In this document: positions 46,862 to 60,204 of the stretch, in pieces
Layout of the letters: every line of letters begins with the position of its first letter
Position numbering within the stretch: position 1 is the first letter of the stretch
Program-made: the position numbers and the translations under genes
Notes under the pieces: model-generated
What the model was told of the DNA's origin: nothing
Database searches by the model: none
Seen by the model: the letters and a program-made list of their open reading frames with translations, nothing else
Assembly: GCA_014075275.1 (NCBI GenBank)
Contig: CP046179.1
Span: forward strand, 2,427,932-2,491,931
Source: Boseongicola sp.
Lineage (GTDB): Bacteria > Pseudomonadota > Alphaproteobacteria > Rhodobacterales > Rhodobacteraceae
Direction: 5' to 3'
Length of the DNA stretch: 64,000 nucleotides

Positions 46862-46925
46862 GTCCCGGGCCGGACCCGGGACCTCTTTTCGTCGTCGGCG
46901 AGAGGCCCCGGATCAAGCCCGGGGC
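46862..46925. repeat. compound palindromic intergenic repeat between atpD and atpC
   Basis: GTCCCGGG-CCGGA-CCCGGGAC (46862-46882) is a perfect inverted repeat. A second one follows, GCCCCGG-ATCAAGC-CCGGGGC (46905-46925). Between them CCTCT (46882-46886) can pair with AGAGG (46901-46905). This looks like a REP/BIME-type dispersed element; I see only this copy in the window. Confidence 0.65.
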
Positions 46926-46941
46926 GCGAACGCCATCGTTA

Positions 46942-49258
<2,317 letters not shown>

Positions 49259-49284
49259 TTATCCAATCCTACCTTTCGGCCAGT

Positions 49285-50823
49285 TCAGGAAAAGTCAGCA
49301 GCGAATGCGTCAAGCGCAGCTTTGATGCTGTCTTCCAGCTCACCTTTAACCTTACGGTCATTGTCGGTCATGTCTTTCAGCAGATCGGCATGGTTCGAAC
49401 GCAAGTGGTTCAACATGCCAGCTTCAAAACGACCCACATCCGAAACCGGAAGCTTGTCCAGATAGCCTTTGGTGCCTGCATAGATGACGCAAACAATCTC
49501 GGCGTTGGTCAGGGGCGAATACTGTGGCTGCTTCATCAGCTCGGTCAGACGCGCACCACGGGCCAAGAGCTGCTGGGTCGCGGCATCAAGGTCGGAACCA
49601 AACTGTGCAAAGGCCGCCATCTCGCGATACTGGGCCAGCGATAGTTTCACAGGACCGGCAACCGACTTCATCGCGTCAGTCTGGGCGGACGAACCAACCC
49701 GGCTAACCGACAGACCGGTGTTCACCGCAGGGCGGATACCCTGATAGAACAGTTCGGTTTCAAGGAAGATCTGGCCATCAGTGATCGAGATCACATTGGT
49801 CGGAATAAACGCAGAAACGTCACCACCTTGGGTTTCAATGATCGGCAGCGCCGTCAGCGAGCCTGCGCCATTGTCTTCGTTCAGCTTGGCCGAACGTTCC
49901 AGAAGCCGGGAGTGAAGATAGAAAACGTCACCAGGATAGGCTTCACGTCCAGGTGGGCGACGCAGAAGCAGGGACATTTGACGATACGAAACGGCCTGCT
50001 TGGACAAGTCATCATAAATGATCAGCGCATGGCGGCCATTGTCGCGGAAGTATTCTGCCATTGAGGTCGCAGCGTAAGGGGCCAGGAACTGCAGCGGTGC
50101 CGGGTCAGATGCGGTGGCCGCAACGACGATTGTGTATTCAATCGCGCCGCTTTCTTCCAGCTTCTTCACCAGTTGCGCAACGGTCGACCGCTTTTGACCA
50201 ACCGCAACGTAGATGCAGTAGAGTTTCTTGCTTTCGTCGTCGCCAGCAGCCTCGTTATAGACTTTCTGGTTCAGGATGGTGTCCAGCGCCACAGCGGTTT
50301 TACCGGTCTGGCGGTCACCAATGATCAATTCACGCTGGCCACGGCCAATTGGGATCATCGCATCAACCGATTTCAGACCGGTTGCCATCGGCTCGTGCAC
50401 CGATTTACGCGGGATAATGCCGGGCGCTTTCACGTCAGCAACACGACGCTCGGACGCTTTGATCTCGCCTTTTCCGTCAATCGGGTTACCCAGACCATCA
50501 ACAACGCGGCCCAGAAGTGCTTCACCGGCTGGAACGTCCACGATGGAATTCGTGCGCTTAACCGTGTCGCCTTCTTTAATGTCCCGGTCGGACCCGAAGA
50601 TAACGATACCGACGTTGTCGCTTTCCAGGTTCAGGGCCATGCCCATGATGCCACCTGGGAATTCGACCATTTCACCGGCCTGCACGTTGTCCAGACCGTA
50701 GACACGGGCAATACCGTCGCCAACGCTGAGCACACGGCCAACTTCGGCGACTTCGGCTTCCTGTCCGAAGTTCTTGATCTGGTCTTTCAGGATCGCAGAA
50801 ATTTCTGCTGCTTGGATCGCCAT
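49285..50823 (-). CDS. atpA: F1-ATP synthase alpha subunit
   Basis: The 512-residue non-catalytic nucleotide-binding subunit. Walker A is [14 protein letters not shown], and [16 protein letters not shown] contains the region near the arginine finger. The N-terminal helix [19 protein letters not shown] binds the delta subunit. Its start follows the atpH stop directly. Confidence 0.98.
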   Translation of the reverse strand: MAIQAAEISAILKDQIKNFGQEAEVAEVGRVLSVGDGIARVYGLDNVQAGEMVEFPGGIMGMALNLESDNVGIVIFGSDRDIKEGDTVKRTNSIVDVPAGEALLGRVVDGLGNPIDGKGEIKASERRVADVKAPGIIPRKSVHEPMATGLKSVDAMIPIGRGQRELIIGDRQTGKTAVALDTILNQKVYNEAAGDDESKKLYCIYVAVGQKRSTVAQLVKKLEESGAIEYTIVVAATASDPAPLQFLAPYAATSMAEYFRDNGRHALIIYDDLSKQAVSYRQMSLLLRRPPGREAYPGDVFYLHSRLLERSAKLNEDNGAGSLTALPIIETQGGDVSAFIPTNVISITDGQIFLETELFYQGIRPAVNTGLSVSRVGSSAQTDAMKSVAGPVKLSLAQYREMAAFAQFGSDLDAATQQLLARGARLTELMKQPQYSPLTNAEIVCVIYAGTKGYLDKLPVSDVGRFEAGMLNHLRSNHADLLKDMTDNDRKVKGELEDSIKAALDAFAADFS

Positions 50824-51384
50824 TTATCCGACCTCTTTCATGGTGTTCTGGAGGGCTGCGAGCTTGGATTTGATCGACGTGTCGATCATCTGCGAGCCCA
50901 CATTAACAATTAGACCGCCGATGAGGTCTTCATCGACGGTGACATTCATTTTGACATCTTTGCCGACTGTCGCCTTCAGCGTCTCGGCAAGTTTGGATTT
51001 CTGTGCATCGCTTAGGCTACGCGCGGAACGGACATGGGCGTTCACTTCGCCCTTCTCCTCCGAAATCAGCGCAGCAAGCGCGGCCGTCAGTTGCGGCAGC
51101 ACAAAGAGACGACGCTTGGACGCCATCAGCTTCAGTGTGTTTGCAACAGTGGCGCCAAGGCCCATCTGACCGGCGATGGCTGCAATGGCAGTGCCTTGCG
51201 CGGCGCGGCTGTAGATGGGTGAGTTGATCAGCGCGGTAAAATCGGCGCTGTCGGACAGGGCGGCATCGAGAGTTTCGATATCACGCTCTAGCGCGTCCAG
51301 TTCGTTGCCGTCCTTGGCAAGCTCGAACACTGCGGTCGCATAGCGCGCTGCAATGCCGGTCGAGATTGACGATGATTCTGACAC
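50824..51384 (-). CDS. atpH: F1-ATP synthase delta subunit
   Basis: The 186-residue delta subunit joins F1 to the peripheral stalk. It starts at GTG 51384 with GGAAGGGG upstream. [29 protein letters not shown] and [32 protein letters not shown] are family signatures. It is the first gene of the F1 operon; F0 genes are not in the window, as is normal in alphaproteobacteria. Confidence 0.96.
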   Translation of the reverse strand: MSESSSISTGIAARYATAVFELAKDGNELDALERDIETLDAALSDSADFTALINSPIYSRAAQGTAIAAIAGQMGLGATVANTLKLMASKRRLFVLPQLTAALAALISEEKGEVNAHVRSARSLSDAQKSKLAETLKATVGKDVKMNVTVDEDLIGGLIVNVGSQMIDTSIKSKLAALQNTMKEVG

Positions 51385-51636
51385 GTGTCCCCTTCCGCGT
51401 TCTATTCTTTGGCGCGTCCCCGAAGATGCCAGGCAGCCCTCCGGTCACAAAAATCACGACCCAGCACGCGGCCAGGCGATGAAATCTGCGGTCGTGTAGC
51501 AGAGGTATATTCACCTAGCAACCGTCTACAGACCATTGTGGACAAAGCACCAATTAAGCAATTTCAAACACTTAGCCAAAGGTGCGACGGATTGCGCGCT
51601 TTGCATGTGGTCGGAAACCGATTTCGGGGGCCCGAG

Positions 51637-52401
51637 TCACCCCGAAATCCAGTCTCGGGCCGGTTTTGCGTCGCCTTGTGTCAGGCCGTCCAGAACACGC
51701 AGCGGACGCCGCATTGCCTCGGTTAATCCGGTCCTTGGCGGGGCTGGAACTTGCTTTTTGACTTCAACAATTAGCACGCCACCAGCGAAGCGGTTCGAGA
51801 CCTTACTCCCAATCCGATCCCAAAACCGTCCGGTCTTTAGCCAAAAAGGTCTGTCGCTTGGTGGTTGAAACAAGGTTGCGACGTGGCGGGACGGGATCAG
51901 CCCGATTTGCCGAAGCTGCCCTTCCAATTGTCCCAGTGAATACGGGCGGCCAAACCCGAACGGCGTTCCATCCCCGCTTGACCAAAGTCCGGCACGGTTC
52001 GGCACGATGAACATTGCCCGACCCTCAGGGGCCAGAACTCTGTAACATTCATCCAGCAGTTGAAATGGACGCTCGCTTGTCTCTAAGCCATGCATGACCA
52101 CCAGCTTTTCGACGCTATCGGTTTCCACCGGCCAGATCGTCTCTTCGCACAGCACCGAAACATTCGGCTGGTTTGCGGGCCAGGGCATTACACCTTGCGG
52201 CCCCGGCATCAGCGCCACAATCCGTCCAGCCGAACTGCGAAACGGTCGGAGCAACGGCACGGCAAATCCAAAACCAACCACCGTCTGCCCACTTGCATCC
52301 GGCCACATCGTCACCACCTGATCCCGGATGGCGCGCTGCGCCGCGCGCCCAAGACGAGTGCGGTAATAGAAGGTTCTCAAATCCAATACATCAATGTGCA
52401 T
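51637..52401 (-). CDS. class I SAM-dependent methyltransferase
   Basis: A 254-residue methyltransferase-like protein. [15 protein letters not shown] is an altered motif I (the usual GxGxG is reduced), [38 protein letters not shown] covers motifs II-III of the UbiE-type family. Substrate unknown. It is divergent from gloB with about 64 bases between the starts, a pairing usual in Rhodobacteraceae. Confidence 0.82.
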   Translation of the reverse strand: MHIDVLDLRTFYYRTRLGRAAQRAIRDQVVTMWPDASGQTVVGFGFAVPLLRPFRSSAGRIVALMPGPQGVMPWPANQPNVSVLCEETIWPVETDSVEKLVVMHGLETSERPFQLLDECYRVLAPEGRAMFIVPNRAGLWSSGDGTPFGFGRPYSLGQLEGQLRQIGLIPSRHVATLFQPPSDRPFWLKTGRFWDRIGSKVSNRFAGGVLIVEVKKQVPAPPRTGLTEAMRRPLRVLDGLTQGDAKPARDWISG

Positions 52402-52465
52402 TGCGCGCCGTCCGAACTTCCCTGAAACTTACGACCGAACCATACCCAGATCACAAGGCATTGCC

Positions 52466-53227
52466 ATGACATTCGACCTGATCACCATCCCCTGCCTGTC
52501 CGACAATTACGCATTTCTGCTGCGGATAGATGGGCAAACCGCCCTGATAGACGCGCCAGAAGCCGGACCGATCAACGCGGAATTGGAAAGACGTGGATGG
52601 GGTCTGGACGAAATCTGGATTACTCACCACCACAACGATCATATCGATGGCGTTGACGAGTTGCGTGCCACCACGGGCGCAAAAGTGCGCGGCGGTGCCA
52701 ATGATGAACATCGATTGCCAAAACTAGATTCAAAACATGGCGACGGCGACACGTTTACTTTTGCTGGAACCGAAGTGCGGGTTATGGACGTCTCTGGTCA
52801 CACTGTCGGCCACATCGCGTTTTATGTGCCCGAAACCAAATCAGCATTCACCGCCGACAGTTTGATGGCACTTGGCTGCGGCCGGGTCTTTGAAGGCACG
52901 TTCGACCAAATGTGGGATAGCCTGTCGAAACTTGCCGCCCTGCCGACCGACACCACCATCTGCTCTGGTCACGAATATACGGCCACCAACGCGCGATTTG
53001 CTTTGACAATCGAACCCGACAACGTGGCATTGCAGCAACGCGCAAAGGACATCGGCATCGCAAAGGCAAATGGTGTGGCAACCGTGCCGTCTTCGTTGAA
53101 GCTGGAACTTTCGACCAATCCTCTTCTGCGCGCGGGATTGTCTGAGGTAAAATCAGCCCTAAATATGACTAACGACAGCGACGCTTCAGTTTTTGCGGAA
53201 ATACGCCGCCGCAAAGATTCGTTCTGA
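52466..53227 (+). CDS. gloB: hydroxyacylglutathione hydrolase (glyoxalase II)
   Basis: A 253-residue metallo-beta-lactamase-fold enzyme that hydrolyses S-lactoylglutathione. The dinuclear metal motif THHHNDHID begins at residue 53, with VSGHTVGHIAFY and CSGHEYTATNARFA. The start is ATG 52466 with AAGG upstream. It completes methylglyoxal detoxification; a glyoxalase I gene is not seen here. Confidence 0.95.
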   Translation: MTFDLITIPCLSDNYAFLLRIDGQTALIDAPEAGPINAELERRGWGLDEIWITHHHNDHIDGVDELRATTGAKVRGGANDEHRLPKLDSKHGDGDTFTFAGTEVRVMDVSGHTVGHIAFYVPETKSAFTADSLMALGCGRVFEGTFDQMWDSLSKLAALPTDTTICSGHEYTATNARFALTIEPDNVALQQRAKDIGIAKANGVATVPSSLKLELSTNPLLRAGLSEVKSALNMTNDSDASVFAEIRRRKDSF

Positions 53228-53403
53228 AATTGCCATAATTTCCGACATTTTGGGGGGCAAGCTGCCTCACAAGCGGAAAATGTGAGCCGTCGTGAACAAA
53301 AAGGTCTTGAAGGTTGGGCAAATCAACCGAACTCTAAGACTATGAGGTCACGGTCTGCACGGGGGCCAAACCCAGCGGACCTCAAAGGTAAGGAGCACGG
53401 AGC

Positions 53404-55734
53404 GTGCCATCATTCTCGAAGACGCTCGAAGACGCCATCCACGCGGCGCTGGCCATTGCCAACTCTCGTCGGCACGAGCTTGCGACGCTTGAACATCTGT
53501 TACTGGCGCTGGTCGACGAACCAGACGCTGCCAAAGTCATGCAGGCCTGTTCTGTTGATCTGGATGAGCTTCGCAAGACATTGAACGATTTTATCGACGA
53601 CGATCTGTCGACTCTGGTGACCGAAATCGAAGGGTCCGAAGCGGTGCCAACCGCCGCCTTCCAGCGAGTCATTCAGCGCGCGGCGATCCATGTCCAGTCG
53701 TCGGGGCGCACCGAAGTGACCGGGGCCAACGTGCTGGTCGCCATCTTTGCCGAACGCGAATCAAACGCGGCCTACTTCCTGCAAGCCCAGGATATGACCC
53801 GCTACGATGCGGTCAACTTCATCGCCCATGGTGTTGCCAAGGATCCGTCCTTTGGCGAAGCGCGCCCGGTAAGCGGCGCGAACGAGTTTGAAGATGAAGC
53901 CCAGGGTGAGTCCAGTGGTGGCGAAGAGGAAGCCAAAGAAAGCGCCCTGTCGAAATACTGCGTCGATCTGAACGTCAAAGCCGAAAAAGGCGATGTCGAT
54001 CCCCTGATCGGACGTGACCACGAGGTTGAACGCTGCGTGCAGGTGTTGTGTCGTCGCCGTAAGAACAACCCGCTGCTGGTCGGCGACCCCGGTGTCGGCA
54101 AAACCGCCATCGCCGAAGGCCTGGCCCGAAAAATCGTTGCCAAGGAAACCCCAGAGGTGCTTCAAGGCGCCACCATCTTCTCGCTTGATATGGGCGCGTT
54201 GCTGGCAGGCACCCGGTATCGCGGCGATTTCGAGGAACGTCTGAAAGCGGTTGTGACCGAGTTGGAAGAGCATCCTGATGCGATCCTGTTTATCGACGAA
54301 ATTCACACTGTCATCGGTGCCGGTGCAACGTCGGGCGGGGCTATGGATGCCTCGAACCTGCTGAAGCCCGCGCTTCAGGGCGGCAAACTGCGCTGCATGG
54401 GCTCGACCACCTACAAGGAATTCCGCCAGCACTTTGAAAAAGACCGCGCGCTAAGCCGCCGGTTCCAGAAGATTGACGTGAATGAACCGACTGTCGAAGA
54501 CAGCGTGAAAATCCTGTTGGGCATCAAGCCGTATTTCGAAGAACACCATTCGGTTTCCTACACCGATGATGCGGTGCGCACGGCGGTCGAACTTTCGGCG
54601 CGCTATATCAATGATCGCAAATTGCCTGACAAAGCCATCGACGTTATCGACGAGGCAGGCGCAGCACAGCATCTGGTGCCGGAAGAAAAGCGCAACAAAA
54701 CCATCGACGTGACGCAGATTGAAAATGTCGTCGCCAAGATCGCGCGCATCCCGCCGAAGAACGTGTCCAAGGACGACGCGGCAGTGCTGAAGGACCTGGA
54801 TGCTGGGTTGAAGCGCGTTGTCTTCGGTCAGGATAAAGCGATCGAGGCGCTGGCCTCGGCCATCAAACTCAGCCGCGCAGGTCTGCGCGAGCCGGAAAAG
54901 CCAATCGGCAACTACCTGTTCGCAGGCCCAACCGGTGTGGGCAAAACCGAAGTGGCCAAGCAATTGGCAGATTCGCTGGGCGTGGAACTTCTACGCTTCG
55001 ATATGTCGGAATACATGGAGAAACACGCGGTTTCCCGTCTGATTGGCGCGCCTCCGGGCTATGTCGGTTTTGATCAGGGCGGTCTTCTGACCGATGGCGT
55101 CGATCAGCACCCGCATTGCGTGTTGCTGCTGGACGAGATCGAAAAGGCCCACCCGGATGTCTTCAACGTCCTGTTGCAGGTGATGGACCACGGCAAATTG
55201 ACCGACCACAACGGTCGCCAGGTTGATTTCCGCAATGTGATCCTGATCATGACCTCGAACGCAGGTGCTGCCGATATGGCCAAGGCTGCTATCGGGTTCG
55301 GGCGCGACAAGCGCGAGGGCGAAGACACCGCCGCGATTGAGCGGATGTTCACACCGGAATTCCGCAATCGTCTGGATGCGGTGATCAGCTTCGCGGCGCT
55401 GCCGAAAGAGGTGATCCTGCAAGTCGTCGAAAAGTTCGTGCTGCAACTGGAAGCCCAGCTTCTGGACCGTGGCGTCCACATCGAACTGACGCGCCCGGCC
55501 GCCGAATGGCTTGCGAACAAGGGTTACGACGACAATATGGGCGCGCGCCCCCTGGGCCGCGTCATTCAGGAAGAGATCAAAAAGCCTCTGGCCGAGGAAC
55601 TGTTGTTCGGCAAGCTGGCCAAAGGCGGTATCGTCAAAGTTGGCGTCAAAGACGGCAAGCTTGAACTTCGGATCGAGCATAAGACCCGCCGGATCTCGTC
55701 GAAGAAAAAGCCACCGCTTCTGACGGCTGACTAG
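53404..55734 (+). CDS. clpA: ATP-dependent Clp protease ATP-binding subunit ClpA
   Basis: A 776-residue AAA+ unfoldase. The N-domain (about 1-145) has two repeats; the first AAA module has Walker [10 protein letters not shown] near residue 227 and the second GPTGVGKTE near 509. [13 protein letters not shown] is the second-module pore loop. It feeds substrates to ClpP with ClpS as adaptor; neither gene is in the window. Translation starts at GTG 53404 with AAGGAG upstream. Confidence 0.97.
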   Translation: MPSFSKTLEDAIHAALAIANSRRHELATLEHLLLALVDEPDAAKVMQACSVDLDELRKTLNDFIDDDLSTLVTEIEGSEAVPTAAFQRVIQRAAIHVQSSGRTEVTGANVLVAIFAERESNAAYFLQAQDMTRYDAVNFIAHGVAKDPSFGEARPVSGANEFEDEAQGESSGGEEEAKESALSKYCVDLNVKAEKGDVDPLIGRDHEVERCVQVLCRRRKNNPLLVGDPGVGKTAIAEGLARKIVAKETPEVLQGATIFSLDMGALLAGTRYRGDFEERLKAVVTELEEHPDAILFIDEIHTVIGAGATSGGAMDASNLLKPALQGGKLRCMGSTTYKEFRQHFEKDRALSRRFQKIDVNEPTVEDSVKILLGIKPYFEEHHSVSYTDDAVRTAVELSARYINDRKLPDKAIDVIDEAGAAQHLVPEEKRNKTIDVTQIENVVAKIARIPPKNVSKDDAAVLKDLDAGLKRVVFGQDKAIEALASAIKLSRAGLREPEKPIGNYLFAGPTGVGKTEVAKQLADSLGVELLRFDMSEYMEKHAVSRLIGAPPGYVGFDQGGLLTDGVDQHPHCVLLLDEIEKAHPDVFNVLLQVMDHGKLTDHNGRQVDFRNVILIMTSNAGAADMAKAAIGFGRDKREGEDTAAIERMFTPEFRNRLDAVISFAALPKEVILQVVEKFVLQLEAQLLDRGVHIELTRPAAEWLANKGYDDNMGARPLGRVIQEEIKKPLAEELLFGKLAKGGIVKVGVKDGKLELRIEHKTRRISSKKKPPLLTAD

Positions 55735-55741
55735 TCTTAAG

Positions 55742-55768
55742 TTGCGCCACGCCTGGTGTGTGGCGCAA
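55742..55768 (+). terminator. clpA: hairpin after clpA
   Basis: TTGCGCCAC (55742-55750) pairs with GTGGCGCAA (55760-55768) around nine bases, followed by TTTC. A second smaller hairpin (CCACAAC/GTTGTGG, 55802-55823) carries six T in its loop. Confidence 0.65.
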
Positions 55769-55857
55769 TTTCAACGCACAAATGCGACCTGAGCAATTTG
55801 TCCACAACTGTTTTTTCGTTGTGGTAAATTGCGGCCACTCTCCTGTAAGTGGTTGCA

Positions 55858-56844
55858 ATGAAGAAGAAATATAACCTGATCAAACGGTCGTCTGATTGGA
55901 TAGTTATCAGTTTGGTGCGTGTCATCGTCGTGTTGACACATCCAATTATGGTTATCTGGCACCTGAAGCGCGATCCTAGTTTTCCGTTTATCAACCCGGC
56001 GGACCCGCGCACGTTGAATGAAAAGTTCTTCTGGCGGAAAATCTTCGACCACAATCCGGTTTTTCCGTTGGTATGCGACAAGCTGGCGCTGCGTGACTGG
56101 ATAGATGAAAGCGGCGTCGATGTTGCACTCCCAGAAATATATTGGACTGGGAAGGATGCGTCCGACATCCCCTATGACGTTTTGGCGAATGGCACGGCTA
56201 TCAAGGCAAATCACGGTTCAGGGACAAACCTTTTTGTAGAAGATGCACCCGAAGACCGAGACAAATTAAATCGACAGGCCAACGCATTTCTACATGTCGA
56301 CAATGGTAAGCGAGCAGGCGAATGGAGCTACACAGAAGTTGAACGTGAGCTTTTTGCAGAGGAACTGCTTAGGGGCAGATTGCTTGAGTATCAGTTCTTT
56401 ACCTTCGGTGCGCATATTCAAAGAGTGATCTTGATTATGGATCGATTTGAAGAGGGGATCTCGGGGGACGTTTGGACACCGGGGGCAGATGGAAATTTCG
56501 AGCGAAACGTTGATGGCGGGCTGGATTCAGTTCCTCATTCAAACTTACCGCTGCCGGCTCAGTTCGAAGAGGCAAGCAAAATTGCGCGCCAACTTGGTAA
56601 AGACTTCGACCACGTCCGTGTGGACTTGAATTGGGACGGGGTTCAACTTTGGCTGGGCGAGTTAACGCTTTACCATTTAGGTGGATACCTCCCGCGTATC
56701 GGCCACCTTCCCGACGACCCAATAAACGAAAGCTGGGATCTCGGCAAAAGCTGGTTCATGTCGACACCGCAATCAGGTTGGCGTGGTGTTTATCAAAGCG
56801 CCCTGAGACGACGGCTAAAGACACGCGAGCATCTGCCCTGCTAA
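55858..56844 (+). CDS. TupA-like ATP-grasp protein
   Basis: A 328-residue protein of the TupA-like ATP-grasp family, often found in polysaccharide or teichuronopeptide gene clusters and thought to form amide bonds on sugar polymers. After an N-terminal hydrophobic stretch comes LNEKFFWRKIFDHNPVFPLVCDKLALRDWI, the nucleotide-binding phrase AIKANHGSGTN, YQFFTFGAHIQRVILIMDR, and DFDHVRVDLNWDGVQLWLGELTLY, the metal site. ATG 55858 is preferred over GTG 55849. A damaged paralogue follows. Confidence 0.85.
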   Translation: MKKKYNLIKRSSDWIVISLVRVIVVLTHPIMVIWHLKRDPSFPFINPADPRTLNEKFFWRKIFDHNPVFPLVCDKLALRDWIDESGVDVALPEIYWTGKDASDIPYDVLANGTAIKANHGSGTNLFVEDAPEDRDKLNRQANAFLHVDNGKRAGEWSYTEVERELFAEELLRGRLLEYQFFTFGAHIQRVILIMDRFEEGISGDVWTPGADGNFERNVDGGLDSVPHSNLPLPAQFEEASKIARQLGKDFDHVRVDLNWDGVQLWLGELTLYHLGGYLPRIGHLPDDPINESWDLGKSWFMSTPQSGWRGVYQSALRRRLKTREHLPC

Positions 56845-56949
56845 AGGTCCTTTTTGCAGTGTTTTCGACTTTGACGCCGTACTTGGCATATTCTTGAACT
56901 GCAGCATATTCCATTTGCCAGCACGCACAAAGAACCATGGGGTTCACGC

Positions 56950-57890
56950 ATGAAGTTGATTGACCACACAATTATATTTCTTGTGAACATTTTTGTGCTT
57001 GCAGGTCATCTCAGACTGGCTCGCCTTTATTACTCTCGCAATAAGGGCACAGTTCCCAATGTTGCATTTCCTAGATGTGCAAATGACAAATATTTCTGGC
57101 GAAAGGTATTTGACCGCAACCCAACCTTTACAAGAGTCTGTGATAAACTCGAGGTCCGTAAGTGGCTTGAAGAGAACAATATCGGAATCGCATCAGCAAA
57201 CATTCGATGGAAGGGAAAAGCTGCCTCTGAACTTCCCAAAAGTCATTAGAGGGCGGTGCCGTTCTCAAGGCCAATCATGGATGCGGCCAGTTTATTATAT
57301 TGCCACATCCGCCAACCGACCGGCAGGCTTTTAACCATAAAGCAGACGGGTTTCTAAAGGTTGATCACGGTCACAGGCAGCTGGAGTGGGGATATATGAA
57401 TATCAACCGCAAATTGTTTGTCGAAGATCTGATTGAAGATGCTCACACCGAGTTCAAGTTTTACATGTTTGGTAGAAAAGTCGGCCGCCTTGTCATGATT
57501 TACAATCGATATACCGAAATGTCAGCGGACGCGTGGATCACAGAAGACGATGAGTATTTCCAGATCGTAGATATGCCGACCGCCGTAACTTCGACCCAAG
57601 CAAAGCGCCCGTTGCCGCCCGCCTTTGAGCAGGCCTTGATGCTCTCAAAAGAAATCGGAAAGCATTTCGACCATATGCGCGTTGATCTGTTATCTAATGG
57701 AAAGAAGCTCTGGTTCAGCGAATTAACTGTTTACAACATGAGTGTTCATTTGCCGAAACTGGGCCATGATCCCAACCACCGCTTCACAACGATCTGGGAC
57801 ATTCGCAAAAGTTGGTTTTTAACCGCACCCCAAACCGGGTGGCGCGGCATTTACGCGGGCGCCCTTTTGCGTCGCCTTAACGCTCAGTAA
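56950..57890 (+). pseudogene. second TupA-like ATP-grasp gene, frameshifted
   Basis: Two frames together restore a full paralogue of the gene before it. The first (56950-57249) runs through YFWRKVFDRNPTFTRVCDKLEVRKWL and stops soon after ASELPKSH. From about 57240 the neighbouring frame continues with GGAVLKANHGCGQF, FKFYMFGRKVGRLVMIYNRY and HFDHMRVDLLSNGKKLWFSELTVY. Inserting one base in the AAAA run at 57238-57241 gives ELPKKSLEGGAVLKANHG, which aligns without gaps to SDIPYDVLANGTAIKANHG of the paralogue. So one base has probably been lost. A sequencing error in the homopolymer is the alternative. Its last 14 bases overlap the convergent OmpA-type gene. Confidence 0.82.
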
Positions 57891-60201
57891 GCTTAAGTTC
57901 GATCCGGCGATTTTGGGCGCGCGCCTCAGACATATTCTCTGCGTTCACCGGTCTGAATTCGCCAAAGCCTGTGGCGGCCAAGCGCATTGGATCAAAGCCA
58001 AGCTCCTCGGTCATGTATTTAACTACCGACAATGCGCGCCCGGCGCTCAATTCCCAGTTATCGGCAAAGTCGCCTCCGGTACCGATGGGTTGATTGTCGG
58101 TGTGCCCATCGACGCGAATAATCCAATCTATCGACTCCGGGATCTGACCAGATACATCTGACAAGATTGCTGCGACACTCGCGATCTGTCCCTGCCCCTC
58201 GTCCGAAAGCGTTGCCGATCCGCTTTCAAACAGAACCTCGGACGAGAACACGAACCGGTCACCAACAATCCGGATCTCTTCACGATCCCCGAGAACTTGC
58301 CGTAATGTTCCAAAGAACTCAGACCGGTAATCCGCCAGATCGGCCACTTCGCTTTGCAGACGCTCGGCTTCCAGACGCAGGCGCTCGGCCTCGGCGGCTT
58401 CCAACGCAGCTGCCCGCAAGGCTTCCTCTTCGGCCCGCTTGGCTTCCTGCGCCGCGCGCGCAAGTGCGGTGTTCAATTGCGACCCAAGCGCCTCGATCCG
58501 CACTTTTGCTTCACTGTCGCGTTCAGCGGCCACGTCCAACAGCACCTGCAACGACCCAAGTTCAGCCCTTAAATCAGCGACTTGCGCGTTCAAGGCCGCA
58601 ACCTGTCGTTGGGATTGGGCCGACAACGATTCCTCTTCGGCCAGTTGCGCTCGTGCCGTAGCCAGCAGGGTTTGCTGACGTTCGCGTTCGCTCATCTCTT
58701 CGGCGACCGAGGTTTCGGCGGCCAGTTTCGCAGCCAATGCTGCCGCCAGTTGTTCACGCACGGTAGCGGTATCCGCTGTCGCCTCGCGCAATTCCGCAAC
58801 CTCGGCCAAAAGCGCGTCACGTTCGGTTGTCAGAGCGGCCAGCGCGGTATCGCGATCTTCCGCCGTAGCACCCAAAGATACCAATTGCGCCTGAGCGTCA
58901 GACAACGTCGCTCGCAACGTCGCCAATTCAGCCTGCGCTTCATCGCGCTCCAGTTCGGCGATCTTCAACCTGGCGTCCAGATCCGAACTCACCCCTTGGG
59001 CAGCGGCCAAACTGGCATCCCGCGACGTCAGAAGTGCCCGCAATTCTTCGGCAGTGGTTGCGGTTGCCGCCAGAGTTTCTTCTTCCTCGGCAAGGGCCGC
59101 TCGCAGGGCCGCTTCACGCGCGGCCGTTTCCTCCAGCGTCTCGCCCTGTGCAGCCAGTTCAGCGGAACGCGCATCCAATCCCAGCAAGGCTTGCGTCAAT
59201 TTATCGTTCAAATCGGCCTCAACCGCGTTGGCGGCGGCCAAAAGGGTCAATGTATCTTCTGCCTTTTTACGCTGCTCTTCCAAAGCCAGCGACATTGCCG
59301 TCAATTCGGCATCTGCATTTTTCAGGCGTTCGCGCAAAGCCTCCGCTGCCGCAGCTTCGGCAAGTCGGGCTTGCTCTTCTTCAGTCAACTGCCCTTCCAT
59401 TTCGGCGACGCGCGCCTTCAAGGCTTCGGCCGCCGCAAGTTCCGCCAGACGCGCAGCTTCGGCAGTTTCCAATTCGGCAGTCAGTGACGCGCGTTGAGCT
59501 TCGGACAGTGCCAGAGCGTCAGCACTTAGAGCGTCATCCGCCTCGGCCGCCTGAAGCGCCGCCAAAGTCTGGGCCAAGGAGGTCTCGCGTGCCTGGGCTT
59601 CGGCTTGCAACTCGGCGGTCATGGCCTCTAGCGCCTCGCGGCGGGCCGCCGCCAACCGAGCCTCTTCGGCTTGGGCATCAATTTCATCACGCGCTTGGGC
59701 AAGCGCCAGTTGCATGGCCTCTTGTTCGGTAATCAGTTGGGCACGGGCCGCTTCCAGGTCTTCAATCGTCGCCGCCAGTTGCACCCCTTCCGCCAACGCC
59801 TGATCCCGCGCCGCCAGCAACGTTGCAACCTGCTCTTCAAAACTGGCAATCGCCGCATCGCGCTGGCTTAGTGCGCGCGCCTGAGCATCAACCTGCCCCG
59901 TCAGATTGGCAATCAGAGCCGATTGACGATCACTTTCAGATTGTAGGCTGGACAGATCATCTTCCAACTGTGCTGACTGCTGCTGCGACACGCCCAGCGC
60001 ACGACCCAGCGCCGTCACCTCGGCAGCCAGCTGATCCAATTCTGTTTCTTGCCCGGTAATTGTATCGCGCTGCATGGCCTGGACGACCATGAAGATCGTC
60101 AGAACAAACATCAGCACCAGTAACAGGGCGGTCATGGCATCCACAAATCCGGGCCAGATCGAGCCCGACATCCGCTGGACGGATCGGCGGGTCAGAGCCA
60201 T
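57877..60201 (-). CDS. MotB/OmpA-like protein with very long coiled coil
   Basis: A 774-residue inner-membrane protein. Residues 15-42 (IWPGFVDAMTALLLVLMFVLTIFMV) form one helix with Asp21 at the position of the ion-carrying Asp of MotB. Residues about 45-620 are an Ala-, Glu- and Leu-rich coiled coil. The C-terminal OmpA domain has IRVDGHTDNQPI, NWELSAGRALSVVKYM and RAQNRRIEL, the peptidoglycan-binding residues. It starts three bases after the ExbB/MotA-like gene, so they form one unit, probably an ion-driven stator-like complex spanning the periplasm. Confidence 0.88.
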   Translation of the reverse strand: MALTRRSVQRMSGSIWPGFVDAMTALLLVLMFVLTIFMVVQAMQRDTITGQETELDQLAAEVTALGRALGVSQQQSAQLEDDLSSLQSESDRQSALIANLTGQVDAQARALSQRDAAIASFEEQVATLLAARDQALAEGVQLAATIEDLEAARAQLITEQEAMQLALAQARDEIDAQAEEARLAAARREALEAMTAELQAEAQARETSLAQTLAALQAAEADDALSADALALSEAQRASLTAELETAEAARLAELAAAEALKARVAEMEGQLTEEEQARLAEAAAAEALRERLKNADAELTAMSLALEEQRKKAEDTLTLLAAANAVEADLNDKLTQALLGLDARSAELAAQGETLEETAAREAALRAALAEEEETLAATATTAEELRALLTSRDASLAAAQGVSSDLDARLKIAELERDEAQAELATLRATLSDAQAQLVSLGATAEDRDTALAALTTERDALLAEVAELREATADTATVREQLAAALAAKLAAETSVAEEMSERERQQTLLATARAQLAEEESLSAQSQRQVAALNAQVADLRAELGSLQVLLDVAAERDSEAKVRIEALGSQLNTALARAAQEAKRAEEEALRAAALEAAEAERLRLEAERLQSEVADLADYRSEFFGTLRQVLGDREEIRIVGDRFVFSSEVLFESGSATLSDEGQGQIASVAAILSDVSGQIPESIDWIIRVDGHTDNQPIGTGGDFADNWELSAGRALSVVKYMTEELGFDPMRLAATGFGEFRPVNAENMSEARAQNRRIELKLTER

Positions 60202-60204
60202 CGC

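Noticed and set aside
57235-57241. Programmed -1 frameshift site CCCAAAA in the second ATP-grasp gene
   Set aside because: The heptamer is in the wrong phase relative to the upstream frame (codons are CCC AAA), so simple base loss explains the break better.
58582-59487. Plus-strand frame of about 300 codons, rich in Arg, Gln and Phe
   Set aside because: It is the complement of the Ala/Glu-rich coiled-coil gene; repetitive composition keeps antisense frames open.
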